64,000 nt of DNA from Streptomyces sp. SID13031 (GCF_010548305.1 NZ_JAAGLV010000018.1:62001-126000); one strand, 5' to 3'; counted from the stretch's first letter, positions 17,034 to 25,804 are shown. Numbers and translations: made by a program. Notes: a model not told the origin generated them from the letters alone.

Positions 17034-17081
17034 AGTACTAGACAGTACCGTACTCTTCCGGGTACGGTACCGTTCAGTACT
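17034..17081. promoter_or_regulatory. Symmetric TetR-type operator
   Basis: Two nested inverted repeats share one centre at 17057.5: inner arms gtaccgtac (17045-17053) and gtacggtac (17062-17070), outer arms agtact (17034-17039 and 17076-17081). The site covers the divergent promoter region of the TetR gene and the hydrolase. Confidence 0.8.
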
Positions 17082-17101
17082 CAAATCGTGAGGAGAATCC
17101 G

Positions 17102-17905
17102 ATGTCCACAGTTCGTTCGTCCGACGGCACCGAGCTCGACTACTCCCAGGTCGGCTCCGGCCCCGCCGTGATCCTGATCGACGGCGCCACCGGCTTCCGC
17201 GCCTTCAACCAGACCGGCAACCAGGTCGCCGAGCTGCTGGCCGGCTCGTTCACCGTCTACACGTACGACCGCCGCGGGCGCGGTGAGAGCGGCTGGAACG
17301 ACGCCTCCACCACTCCGTTCGACGACGAGCTCGCCGACCTCGGCGCGATGATCGGCGCGGCGGGCGGCTCGGCCGCGCTGTGCGGCTTCTCCTCCGGAGC
17401 CGCGCTCGCCCTCGAAGGCGCCCGGGCCGGTCTGCCCGTCACCAAGCTTGCTCTCTACGAGCCGCCGTTCATCGTCAGCGGAGACCGGCCGCCGCTGCCG
17501 GACGACTATGTCGAGCAGTTGCAGGCGGCGACCGCCGAAGGTCGCCGGGGCGACGCGGTGAAGATCTTCATGACAAAGGCGGTCGGCCTGCCCGAGGAGT
17601 ACCTGGCGGGGATGGAGCAGAGCCCGTTCTGGCCGACGATGCTCGACGTGGCTCACACGATCGCCAACGACGGCGCCGTGATGGGCCGGACGATGTCCGG
17701 CGACCTCGCCGCCCTGGACCGCTACACCGACGTCGCGACCGAGACGCTGGTGATCTACGGCGACCAGACCGACGCCTCCATCATCGACGGCGACCAGGCG
17801 ATCGCGAAGGTACTGCCGAACGCGACCCTCGAAGTACTGCCCGGTCAGACCCATGACGTCGCGGCCGACGCGATCTCGCCGGTACTGCTCCGCTTCTTCA
17901 GCTGA
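17102..17905 (+). CDS. Alpha/beta hydrolase
   Basis: Cytoplasmic alpha/beta hydrolase of 267 residues. The oxyanion region is ILIDGATGFR, YDRRGRGES follows, the nucleophile elbow is CGFSSG, the acid is in VIYGDQTDASI and the histidine in GQTHDVAADA. GAGGAG lies 7 bases before the ATG. No signal peptide. Substrate unknown; the TetR partner suggests induction by a small hydrophobic compound. A catalytic triad is complete. Confidence 0.88.
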   Translation: MSTVRSSDGTELDYSQVGSGPAVILIDGATGFRAFNQTGNQVAELLAGSFTVYTYDRRGRGESGWNDASTTPFDDELADLGAMIGAAGGSAALCGFSSGAALALEGARAGLPVTKLALYEPPFIVSGDRPPLPDDYVEQLQAATAEGRRGDAVKIFMTKAVGLPEEYLAGMEQSPFWPTMLDVAHTIANDGAVMGRTMSGDLAALDRYTDVATETLVIYGDQTDASIIDGDQAIAKVLPNATLEVLPGQTHDVAADAISPVLLRFFS

Positions 17906-18065
17906 GCCGTTCAGCGGGTCGTGCAGCGTTCGTTCATCGGGGTCGTTCATTGGGAGGAGACAGCCCCAGGACGGAACGGGCTTTCGGACGATTGCGTCCA
18001 AGGCCCAGCGAAAGGAGTCCGTCCGGGGAGAGCGGTTGGGCTGTTCCCGACGTACGGTGGATGCC

Positions 18066-20234
18066 ATGTCAGCAACGGGGGAACGGCCTACAGCACCGAC
18101 CGAGGTGCTGGAGGAACGGGTCGGGCCGTACCGGTTGATCCGGCGGCTCGGGCAGGGCGGCATGGGTGTCGTGTACCTGGCGGAGGGGCCTGAACACAAA
18201 GAGGTAGCACTCAAGGTACTGCGGCCGCACGTGGCCCACGATCCGACCGCACGGGCGCGGTTGCAGCGTGAGGTGACGACGTTGCAGAAGGTGAACCACC
18301 CTGGGGTGGCGGGGATCCTCGACCACGACCTGCTCAACGACCGGCCGTACCTGGTGACCCGGTTCATCCCTGGCCGGCCGCTGGACGAGCAGGTGGACGA
18401 GCGCGGGCCGCTGACGCCTCAGCGCTGGCTGCCGCTGGCCGGTTGTCTGGCCGAGTCGCTGCAGGCGATCCACCAGGCGGGAGTCGTGCACCGCGACCTC
18501 AAGCCCGGCAACGTGATGATGTTCAACGGCAAGCCGGTGATGATCGACTTCGGTATCGCCCAGGCGGCCGACGACCTCCGCCTCACCCAGACCGGCCTGG
18601 TGATCGGTACGCCGGGCTACCTCGCGCCGGAGCTGATCGAAGGCGAGATGGTCTCCGAATCGGCCGACTGGTGGGGGTGGGCGGCCACGGCTGCCTACGC
18701 CGCCACTGGGCGACGTCCGTTCGGTAAGGGACCGTTCGAGGTCGTGCTGCATCGGGTGCACAGCGGCCAGGCCGACCTGGAGGGCCTTGACCCCCGCCTG
18801 AAGCCGCTGCTTGCTGCGGCCCTCTCCCCTGATCGGCGCAACCGTCCCACCCAGACGGAGATCATGGCCAGCCTCAACCGCTATGCCGAGGGCCGCGACG
18901 CGCTGATTCCCAATCCCTACCCAGCCACCGAAGAAGACCCGAAGACCGCTCTGCTCACGCCGCCTACGGCGCTGATGACGCGCGTCATGAACGAAGACGA
19001 GGCCGTCGCAGCAGCAGCTGCCGGCGCCGCGGCCGCAGGTAGACACGACCCTGCTGACGTCGCACAACTGGTGCCACCGGTCATCCCGCCGCTCTCGGCC
19101 TTCGCCCCAGCGCGCGACATGCTCCGAGATGTAGCCGCCAGACAGAAGGCGAAGAAGGCCGCCGCTACCGCAGCAGCAGGTGCGGCAGGCGCAGGTGCCG
19201 CGGGCACGGCCCTCGCCGGTGGACCAGCCGCGGCAGCAGGCGTCGCAGGCGGGTATGCGGGCGCTGCAGGCGGGTATGCGGGCGCTGCAGGCGGGTATGC
19301 GGGCGGTGTGGCCGGCTATGGCGCCGGCGCCCCAATTCATCCGGCTACTTACAGCCCTACTCCTACTGCTGCTGCGCCAGCCGCACTACCGGCGGGCTAC
19401 CAACCGCATTACCCCGTGCCTGCTCAGCCGCAGTACCAACCTCAGCCGCCAGCGCAGTACCAGCCTCAGCCGCAGTACCAGCCTCAGCCGCCGGCGCCCT
19501 ACCAGCCACAGGCTGGGAACGAGGTTGCGAGGCGCCAGAGTCACGAACCGGTGGCCCGGGCGGACACTCCCCCGTCAGCTGACCAGCAGGTGGCGAGGTC
19601 GGTCCTCGCGGTCGGCGTCATGCTCGCGCTCGGCGGCCTGATCGCCTACACCCCCGGCTTCGGCCTGCTGGTGGCCGCACTGCTGATCACCCTTGCCCGT
19701 ACGGTCGACCGTGGCAGCACAGCTCTCATGCGCCGCCGTCAGGTCCGTGGCGGCCGCGGCAAGTCAGACGGCCTGGTCGCCGTCGCCGCCAGCCCGATGC
19801 ACCTGATCGCGGCGACCCTGATCACGCTGTTCTGCCTGATCCTGCCGGTCATCGTGGGCTTCATCGTCGGCGGCATCGTCACCGTCGGCGCCGCCAACCA
19901 GAACGGCATCGACTGGCAGCCCCTGTCCGCGGTCGGCTTCGGCGTCGGCGGTGTCGCGGGCCTGTTCGTCGCCTGGTGGGGGCCCGGTGGCACGTCGCTG
20001 CGCCGCGGCTCCAAGATCACCCTGCGCAAGGCCTTCCGCCCCGCGTGGCTGAGCCTGCTGGTCGCAGCCCTGCTGCTGGCCGGCGCGGCCCTCGCCTTCT
20101 CCAGGGCTTCGGCCGGCGGCGGCGCCGACTGGGCCCGCCAGCCGATCTCATCCCCCGACCTACCGGACTACCCCGGCCTCGGGGACATCCGCAACTGGCC
20201 GATCATCAACGACCTCCCCCTCATCGGCAACTGA
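18066..20234 (+). CDS. Membrane-anchored Ser/Thr protein kinase
   Basis: Eukaryotic-type kinase of 722 residues. The catalytic domain spans about 20-290: GQGGMG loop (29-34), Lys50, HRDLKPGN (Asp144), DFG (161-163), APE (187-189). A low-complexity linker follows (about 300-510), rich in Ala, Gly, Tyr, Pro and Gln, with a 7-residue YAGAAGG repeat and YQPQPP repeats. The C-terminal ~200 residues hold several membrane helices (around 520-545, 585-610, 640-660, 670-690) and then a short external tail. There are no PASTA domains. ATG 18066 begins just before the conserved kinase region. The last 75 bp overlap the convergent MFS gene. Confidence 0.9.
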   Translation: MSATGERPTAPTEVLEERVGPYRLIRRLGQGGMGVVYLAEGPEHKEVALKVLRPHVAHDPTARARLQREVTTLQKVNHPGVAGILDHDLLNDRPYLVTRFIPGRPLDEQVDERGPLTPQRWLPLAGCLAESLQAIHQAGVVHRDLKPGNVMMFNGKPVMIDFGIAQAADDLRLTQTGLVIGTPGYLAPELIEGEMVSESADWWGWAATAAYAATGRRPFGKGPFEVVLHRVHSGQADLEGLDPRLKPLLAAALSPDRRNRPTQTEIMASLNRYAEGRDALIPNPYPATEEDPKTALLTPPTALMTRVMNEDEAVAAAAAGAAAAGRHDPADVAQLVPPVIPPLSAFAPARDMLRDVAARQKAKKAAATAAAGAAGAGAAGTALAGGPAAAAGVAGGYAGAAGGYAGAAGGYAGGVAGYGAGAPIHPATYSPTPTAAAPAALPAGYQPHYPVPAQPQYQPQPPAQYQPQPQYQPQPPAPYQPQAGNEVARRQSHEPVARADTPPSADQQVARSVLAVGVMLALGGLIAYTPGFGLLVAALLITLARTVDRGSTALMRRRQVRGGRGKSDGLVAVAASPMHLIAATLITLFCLILPVIVGFIVGGIVTVGAANQNGIDWQPLSAVGFGVGGVAGLFVAWWGPGGTSLRRGSKITLRKAFRPAWLSLLVAALLLAGAALAFSRASAGGGADWARQPISSPDLPDYPGLGDIRNWPIINDLPLIGN
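19249..19311 (+). repeat. 21-bp tandem repeat inside the kinase gene
   Basis: gcgggtatgcgggcgctgcag is present at 19249-19269 and 19270-19290, and a third, diverged copy at 19291-19311. It encodes the YAGAAGG repeats of the kinase linker, so copy number may vary between strains. Confidence 0.85.
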
Positions 20235-21470
20235 CGCCCCACCCGCAACGGCCACCGCCCGAGCAGAGGCACCTGCCACCGCGAGCAGGTGCCTGCCGAG
20301 CGCGGCAGCCGCCAGCACGGCCACCAACCCACAGACACCGGCCCAGCCACGCCAGGCATAGACCCGCACGCCAACCCAGGACCCAAGGCTCCCCCCGAGG
20401 TACGCGCACGTCATGTACGCCGTATTAAGCCGGCTGAGCACCTTCCGGTTCAGCCCGAAGATCCGCACCTGGTTGGCCACCATCCCGGACTGCATCCCGA
20501 TGTCGAGCAGCAACGTGCCCAGCACCAACGCCACCAGTCCCACCAGGCCGCCAAGAGCCCCGAGCGCCAGTACGCCGGCCGACCCGAGCACGACGAGCAG
20601 GCACACCAGGTTGACCCGGTCAGCGCCCCTGCGATCCACCTGCCGCCCGGCGATCGGCGTACAGAGCATCGTGCCCACGTTGACCAGGGCAAGCAGGCCC
20701 ACAGCCTCCGCCCCGAACCTGTACGTCGTACCGGTGAGCAGTAGTGCCACACACGTCCACACTGCTGAGAAGGCGCCGAAGATGCTCGCTTGGTAGAAGC
20801 AGGAGCGGCGCAGTTCGGGCTCAGTGCGCAGGAGCCGCACCGACTCGGCCAGCAGCGCCGGGTAGCGCTGTACCGAGGGCGGAGTCGTGTCGGGCAGCAG
20901 CCGCAGTAGGAGCACGGCTACAGCGAGTGCGACAGCCGCAGCCAGCAAGTACGGCGCTCGCCAGCCGAGCCATTCGCCGAGTGTCCCGCCGAGGGCGCGG
21001 GACAGCAGGATGCCGCCGATCGAGCCGCTGAGCAGAGTCCCGCTGACCACTCCGCGCCTGTCCTCCGCCACCTGACTGATGGCCAGCGGACCGATGATCG
21101 GCGCAACCACAGTCGCGATGCCGATCAACGCGCTCGCAGCGAGCAGAGGTGGCAGTGCAGGAGCAAGCCCGGCAGCGATCAGCCCCAGCCCGCTCACCCC
21201 GAGCAGGGTGACTATCAGCGGCCGATGCGGCAGCCGGTCGCCAAGTGGGACCAGCAGGAAGATCCCGGCCGCGTACCCGAACTGCGTCGCCGTCACCACC
21301 AGCGCGGCGGAGTTCGGCGGGATGTGGAGACCTTCGGCCAGTACAGGACTGATGGCGGCCGGGAAGTAGACGTTGCCGACCGCCACCCCACAGGTGACGG
21401 CCAGCAACAGGATGACGCCTCGGCTGATTCGCCCAGTATTGATTCGCTCTGTACTGATTCGTTCTGTCAT
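20160..21470 (-). CDS. MFS transporter (drug or metabolite exporter)
   Basis: Integral membrane protein of 436 residues with about 12 hydrophobic helices. The PLGDRLPHRPLI loop after helix 2 and GRQVDRRGADRVN after helix 8 are MFS motif A forms. The N-terminus MTERISTERINTGRISRG is encoded by three diverged copies of a 15-bp unit. The C-terminal tail after the last helix (EGEVVDDRPVADVPEAGVVR) reads antisense through the 3' end of the kinase gene, so the 75-bp overlap looks like a stop-loss extension. Substrate unknown; the nearest look is YnfM/NepI-like exporters. Confidence 0.88.
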   Translation of the reverse strand: MTERISTERINTGRISRGVILLLAVTCGVAVGNVYFPAAISPVLAEGLHIPPNSAALVVTATQFGYAAGIFLLVPLGDRLPHRPLIVTLLGVSGLGLIAAGLAPALPPLLAASALIGIATVVAPIIGPLAISQVAEDRRGVVSGTLLSGSIGGILLSRALGGTLGEWLGWRAPYLLAAAVALAVAVLLLRLLPDTTPPSVQRYPALLAESVRLLRTEPELRRSCFYQASIFGAFSAVWTCVALLLTGTTYRFGAEAVGLLALVNVGTMLCTPIAGRQVDRRGADRVNLVCLLVVLGSAGVLALGALGGLVGLVALVLGTLLLDIGMQSGMVANQVRIFGLNRKVLSRLNTAYMTCAYLGGSLGSWVGVRVYAWRGWAGVCGLVAVLAAAALGRHLLAVAGASARAVAVAGGASVADEGEVVDDRPVADVPEAGVVR

Positions 21471-21533
21471 GCCTCGAGTGCACGCGGAGAGCGAGCCCCG
21501 GCCAATCGATGTAGCCCAGGGCTACACCGACGA

Positions 21534-22826
21534 CTAGAACCGGTTGTCGAGGATGACCATCTGGGAGCGCTCCGGGCCGACGCCGACCGCGGAGATCGGG
21601 GCGCCGCTGAGCGCCTCGACCGCCTTCACGTAGGTCTGCGCGTTCTTCGGCAAATCCTCGAAGGTCCGGCAGCCGGTGATGTCCTCGCTCCAGCCGTCGT
21701 ACTCCTCGTAGACCGGAGTCGCGTGGTGGAAGTCGGTCTGCGTCATCGGCATCTCGTCGTACCGGACCCCGTTCACCTCGTACGCGACGCAGACGGGGAT
21801 CTTCTCCCGGCCGGTCAACGTGTCCAGCTTGGTGAGGACGAAATCGGTCACCCCGTTGATCCGCGCGGCATACCGGGCGATCACCGCGTCGTACCAGCCA
21901 CAGCGCCGCGGCCGGCCGGTGGTCGTACCGAACTCGAAGCCCTGCTGGCGCAGCCACTCGCCGTCCGCGTCCAGCAGCTCGGTCGGGAACGGGCCCTCTC
22001 CGACGCGGGTCGTGTACGCCTTGACGACGGCCATCACGCGGTCGATCCGGGTCGGCGGGATACCGGAGCCGGTGCAGGCGCCCGCGGAGATCGCGTTGGA
22101 CGACGTCACGAACGGGTAGGTGCCGTGGTCGACGTCCAGCAAGGTCGCCTGGCCGGCCTCCATCAGCACCGTCTTGCCCTCGTCGAGCGCCCGGCCGAGC
22201 AGCAACGGGGTGTCCGCGACCATCGGGCGCAGGCGTTCGGCGTACCCGAGGAGCTCGTCCATCACCTCGGCGATCTCGACCGCGCGCCGGTTGTAGACCT
22301 TCACCAGCAACTGGTTCTTCTGCTCCAGCGCGCCGGTGACCTTCTGCTCGAGGATCTTCTCGTCGTACAGATCCTGGACCCGGATGCCGATCCGGTTCAT
22401 CTTGTCCGCGTAGGTCGGGCCGATCCCGCGCCCGGTGGTACCGATCTTGCGGCTGCCGAGGAACCGCTCGGCGACCCTGTCCAAGGTCCGGTTGTACGGC
22501 GGGATCAGGTGCGCGTTCGCGCTGATCAGCAGCCGGGAGGTGTCGACGCCACGAACCTGCAGCGCGTCCAGCTCCTCGAACAGCACGCTCAGGTCGACCA
22601 CCACGCCGTTGCCGATCACCGGAGTCACCCCCGGGGTCAGGATTCCGCTCGGCAGCAGGTGCAGGGCGTACTTCTCATCGCCGATCACGACCGTGTGACC
22701 GGCGTTGTTCCCGCCGTTGAACTTCACCACGAAGTCGATCTCAGCTCCGGTGTTGCCGAGCAGATCGGTCGCCTTGCCTTTGCCCTCATCGCCCCACTGG
22801 GCGCCGACGAGCACGATTGCGGGCAT
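21534..22826 (-). CDS. purA: Adenylosuccinate synthetase
   Basis: GTP-dependent ligase that joins IMP and aspartate in AMP biosynthesis. The 430-residue product has the PurA N-terminus MPAIVLVGAQWGDEGKGK with catalytic Asp13, NAGHTVV (His41-region), GTTGRGIGPTYADK, and the end GVGPERSQMVILDNRF. Length is standard. ATG 22826 is chosen because an AGGAGG lies 6-7 bases upstream; a longer open frame adds unconserved residues. Monocistronic, with a long 448-bp region upstream. Confidence 0.97.
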   Translation of the reverse strand: MPAIVLVGAQWGDEGKGKATDLLGNTGAEIDFVVKFNGGNNAGHTVVIGDEKYALHLLPSGILTPGVTPVIGNGVVVDLSVLFEELDALQVRGVDTSRLLISANAHLIPPYNRTLDRVAERFLGSRKIGTTGRGIGPTYADKMNRIGIRVQDLYDEKILEQKVTGALEQKNQLLVKVYNRRAVEIAEVMDELLGYAERLRPMVADTPLLLGRALDEGKTVLMEAGQATLLDVDHGTYPFVTSSNAISAGACTGSGIPPTRIDRVMAVVKAYTTRVGEGPFPTELLDADGEWLRQQGFEFGTTTGRPRRCGWYDAVIARYAARINGVTDFVLTKLDTLTGREKIPVCVAYEVNGVRYDEMPMTQTDFHHATPVYEEYDGWSEDITGCRTFEDLPKNAQTYVKAVEALSGAPISAVGVGPERSQMVILDNRF

Positions 22827-23274
22827 CTCAGCCCTCCTCTTCACGCGTCGGCCCGGACGGCATCCTCGCCGCAGCGGCCGATCGCTAGCTGTTCCGCTGA
22901 AGAACGGGTGAAGCCCGGCCACGTTCACCGAACATTCATCCGGCACCGCGTCCAGGCTCTTGCGGCCAAAGCCTACCGGAACTGCGCATTACCACGCTCG
23001 GACGCGGCTCAGTGGGCAACACGTGACACCGAGCACGCAATTCATCACGACGGGTTGCGATTTTCGGTGATCGCGTGCACACTCTTAGTCAGCGGCCCGC
23101 CGAAACTGCCGCAGGGGACGGTTCCGGCGGGCCGCTTTCTTCATGCCCACAAGGGGTTTCGGCCGTTTCACAAGCGCTCAAGCTCGTTGCCCGGTGCCCC
23201 CTCCTGATTGCCGCCGGTCGCCGCCGCTGGTTGCCCGCAGCGTCGATCAGGTGGCGTCGATCAGCCAGCGTCGA
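22827..23274. other. 448-bp intergenic region upstream of purA
   Basis: No supported gene. It must hold the purA promoter. It contains the stem-loop at 23091-23136 and the tandem repeat at 23240-23281. Sequence at 22990-23080 is less GC-rich than the surroundings, which fits a promoter zone; I see no riboswitch I can name. Confidence 0.5.
23091..23136. terminator. Strong 12-bp stem-loop terminator
   Basis: agcggcccgccg (23091-23102) and cggcgggccgct (23125-23136) pair perfectly with a 22-base loop, followed on the plus strand by ttctt. No plus-strand gene precedes it, so it more likely ends the VOC gene on the minus strand, or protects the purA promoter from read-through. Confidence 0.65.
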
Positions 23275-23281
23275 TCAGGAG
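23240..23281. repeat. 14-bp tandem repeat at the end of the VOC gene
   Basis: Three copies of gcgtcgatcag start at 23240, 23254 and 23268, a strict 14-bp period. The third copy contains the stop codon of the VOC gene. Confidence 0.8.
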
Positions 23282-23766
23282 GGGTCCAGGCCCTCGGGGT
23301 TCGACGCAAGCCATTCCTTGACCCGCCGGTCGGCCTCCTCCGGGGAGACGTCCTCGACCTTGGTCAGGATCGCCCAGCGGTGCCCGAACGGATCGATCAC
23401 GGTGCCGAACCGGTCGCCGGTCATGAACGTCTGGACCGCCTCCACCTGCCGCGCCCCGCCCTCGATCGCCTTCGCGAAGGTCGCGTCCACGTCGGGCACG
23501 TAGTGCACCAGCGAGGAGTGCACCCACTCCCCGGTCGGCGCCTGCAGCCCGATCTGCGGCATCTCGTTGCTCAGCTGCAGCATCGAGTCGCCGAATTTCA
23601 GCTCCGCCTGCCCGAGCCGCCCGTCGGGCAGATCCTGCCGGCTGATCACCTCGGCCCCGAACACCTCGGTGTAGAACTCGATCGCTTTCGGCCCGTCGGA
23701 CACGGCCAGGTACGGGGTGAGCGAGTGGTAGCCGGCCGGAATGGGGTTCACCTTGTTCGTCGTCAT
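23275..23766 (-). CDS. VOC/PhnB-like glyoxalase-fold protein
   Basis: Small VOC-superfamily protein of 163 residues. It opens with YHSLTPYLAVSDGPKAIEFYTEVFGAE, as PhnB-like proteins do, and has FGDSMLQLSNE, AIEGGARQ and DPFGHRWAILTK in the usual order. The C-terminal tail VSPEEADRRVKEWLAS is also usual. Reaction unknown. ATG 23766 is chosen from conservation; the frame stays open upstream through the divergent AraC gene as shadow. Divergent from an AraC regulator over 84 bp. Confidence 0.88.
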   Translation of the reverse strand: MTTNKVNPIPAGYHSLTPYLAVSDGPKAIEFYTEVFGAEVISRQDLPDGRLGQAELKFGDSMLQLSNEMPQIGLQAPTGEWVHSSLVHYVPDVDATFAKAIEGGARQVEAVQTFMTGDRFGTVIDPFGHRWAILTKVEDVSPEEADRRVKEWLASNPEGLDPS

Positions 23767-23850
23767 ACCCGCAGTCTTCGCGAGCCGGGCGGGTTCGGTC
23801 TTGTAAGAACGCGACAGGTTTCTGTCGGCGGCCTGCCGTAGGTTTGCAGA

Positions 23851-24672
23851 GTGTCCAGGCAGCCGATCGAGAGCGAGAAGGGCATCCTGCATCCGCGGGA
23901 GCAGGCCCGGCACCGAAGCCTGAGCCGGCTCACGCCCGGGCCGGGGATCGACCGCTTCGTCGAGTGGTACTGGATCGTCGAGTGGGACCTCCCAGCCCCG
24001 TACGTCGCCGAGGTGCTGCCCTATCCGAGCGTGAACGTGACGTTCGAGCAGCCTGGTGGCGCCTTCGTCAACGGCGTCAGCACGCACAAGTTCGAGCGCG
24101 AGCTGTCCGGGCGGGGCCGCGTCTTCGGGGTGAAGTTCTGGGCCGGCGGGTTCGGCGCCGTGACCGGGCTGGATGTCGGCTCGTTCCGCGACCAGGTGCT
24201 GCCGCTGCGCGACGTGTTCGACGACGCCGACCGGCTGGCCGACCTGGTCTTCGCCGAGCCGGACGACGTCCGCCGCCGGGCCGTCTTCGAGGCGTTCATG
24301 GCCGATCACCTGGTGGCGGCGGACGCGCAGTACGAGCTGGTCCGGAGCGTCATCGCCGCGATGAGCGAGGACCGCGACCTGACCCGGGTCGACCAGGTCA
24401 CCGAGCGCTTCGACCTGCCGGTGCGCAAACTCCAACGCCTCTTCCGCCGGTACGTCGGCGTCGGGCCCAAGTGGGTGCTGCGCCGCTACCGGCTGCACGA
24501 CGGCGCCGACCTGCTGGCCCGCGGAGAAGTCACCGATCTGGCCGACCTCTCCGCTGCCCTCGGCTACTTCGACCAGGCCCACTTCTCCCACGAGTTCAAA
24601 GAGCAGATCGGCGTCACCCCAGCCGAGTACGCAACCCGCGCCGCCGCCGAAGCCCAGGTCACCTACCGCTGA
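23851..24672 (+). CDS. AraC-family transcriptional regulator
   Basis: A 273-residue regulator with GTG start. The N-terminal ~160 residues are the DUF6597-like sensor (LTPGPGIDRFVEWYWIVEWDLP, LPYPSVNVTFEQPGG, GVKFWAGGF). The C-terminal AraC double HTH contains LPVRKLQRLFRRYVGVGPKWVLRR and LGYFDQAHFSHEFKEQIGVTPAEY. Likely regulates itself and the divergent VOC gene. Confidence 0.9.
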   Translation: MSRQPIESEKGILHPREQARHRSLSRLTPGPGIDRFVEWYWIVEWDLPAPYVAEVLPYPSVNVTFEQPGGAFVNGVSTHKFERELSGRGRVFGVKFWAGGFGAVTGLDVGSFRDQVLPLRDVFDDADRLADLVFAEPDDVRRRAVFEAFMADHLVAADAQYELVRSVIAAMSEDRDLTRVDQVTERFDLPVRKLQRLFRRYVGVGPKWVLRRYRLHDGADLLARGEVTDLADLSAALGYFDQAHFSHEFKEQIGVTPAEYATRAAAEAQVTYR

Positions 24673-24692
24673 CGGACGGGAGCAGCTGGCGG

Positions 24693-25088
24693 TCAGGGCC
24701 ACATCTTGGTGATGCGACCTTGATCATGGACGTGCCAAAAGCCGACAGCGTGTCTTCGGCTGGCCCTGATCATGGCCTGCTCTGCCGCAACGAAGCGTTG
24801 CGCCATTTCGTCCAGGGCGAGATTTCCCGAGGCCAGGCAGAACAGGTGTCCGCTCTCCAGCGCACTGAGTTCGTTGGCCCGATACCGGATCTTCTTGTCC
24901 TTCGTAAGAAGAAGCCAACCGCGGGAACACCCCTCGGCGATCCACTCCTCGTCGGCGACGTCGGCAGCATCGTCTCGGTAGAAGTCCGCGATGAGGTGGA
25001 CCGTCCAGCCTTTGTCACGCAGCCGACCAGCAGAGGCTTTGCCGAGACTGCGATCGAAGAAGTACTCAGGCGGCCTGGCGAAGGACAT
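24693..25088 (-). CDS. PIN-like toxin, VapC45 type
   Basis: Putative ribonuclease toxin of 131 residues. The pattern FFDRSLGK at 10-17, WTVHLIADFYRDD (28-40), DEEWIAEGCSRGWLLLTKDKKIR (46-68) with conserved acidic residues Asp12, Asp46/Glu47, Asp64 matches the small PIN-like family typified by mycobacterial VapC45. The ATG lies 23 bp inside the 3' end of the upstream gene, the usual antitoxin-toxin coupling. Cell target unknown; PIN toxins cut RNA using a metal bound by the acidic residues. Confidence 0.8.
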   Translation of the reverse strand: MSFARPPEYFFDRSLGKASAGRLRDKGWTVHLIADFYRDDAADVADEEWIAEGCSRGWLLLTKDKKIRYRANELSALESGHLFCLASGNLALDEMAQRFVAAEQAMIRASRRHAVGFWHVHDQGRITKMWP

Positions 25089-25704
25089 CTTCTACAACAT
25101 CCGCGGGAAGGTCGTATTCTTCGGCAACGACGCTGATTGATTCGCCGGTTCTCCACAGCGAGACCAGGGCTTCGACCGGCACCTTGCTCTTGGCAAGGAC
25201 CGGCGCTCCCCATCCGAACCTCGGGTCGATGATGACCTCTGCCTGCGACGGAAACTGCGGCAGGCGAAGTCGCTCGGGGCTGCCCGTCGTATCCCAGCTG
25301 ATGTAGGTCAGGTACTCCGAGATGACCTCGGGAAAGGCGATCTGACGATCCCGCGTGTGGACAAGAGACTCGTCCGCGACCTGGACGAACAGCCCGACGC
25401 CGTCGGTCGCGACCCGTTCACTGGCCAGGGCGTAGGGGTCATCGAACTCAGATCGAACGAGGTCAGCAGCTCGCCGGATGTCAGGCATCGAGAAACCCAG
25501 TTCACGCAGAGTCCGCAGTACATAGGCTTCGATGATTCCGACGAACGGAACCCGCGGCCAACCGCGGCGCTCGGGATGGAGAGCGTGTACCAGCGGCTGC
25601 CGCGAGTCATTGGCCAGCCAGCTGTCCAAGGTCGACTCCGGCATCCTCAAGTACCGCGCCGCCTCACGCGCGGTCAGCAGCGGCGTCGTGTAAATGTCCG
25701 TCAT
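25066..25704 (-). CDS. DUF433 antitoxin, VapB45 type
   Basis: A 212-residue protein with an N-terminal MerR-like helix-turn-helix (TAREAARYLRMPESTLDSWL, about 10-30) and a C-terminal DUF433 domain (VIIDPRFGWGAPVLAKSKVPVEALV...YDLPADVVEDVLRQA). The layout equals VapB45. It would bind the toxin and repress the operon. ATG 25704 is chosen over the GTG three bases earlier because GGAGG is 8 bases upstream. It overlaps the toxin gene by 23 bp. Confidence 0.82.
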   Translation of the reverse strand: MTDIYTTPLLTAREAARYLRMPESTLDSWLANDSRQPLVHALHPERRGWPRVPFVGIIEAYVLRTLRELGFSMPDIRRAADLVRSEFDDPYALASERVATDGVGLFVQVADESLVHTRDRQIAFPEVISEYLTYISWDTTGSPERLRLPQFPSQAEVIIDPRFGWGAPVLAKSKVPVEALVSLWRTGESISVVAEEYDLPADVVEDVLRQAA

Positions 25705-25804
25705 CACTGTCCCCTCCTCGACCTTCGCCGAGACTACCCGTCACAGCGATCGAGCATCGCGTCTTTCCCTACCTGACGAAGTGTCGCAGCAGTCACCGAC
25801 AAAA

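Noticed and set aside
19249..19311. Tandem repeat considered as a CRISPR or regulatory array
   Set aside because: Units are contiguous without spacers, in frame, and encode the kinase linker.
21225..23207. A 660-codon open frame on the plus strand over purA
   Set aside because: Antisense shadow of purA; composition is Asp/Arg/His-rich without domains.
23275..24702. A 475-codon reading of the VOC gene extended through the AraC gene
   Set aside because: Only the last 163 codons match the VOC family; the remainder is antisense to a clear AraC regulator.
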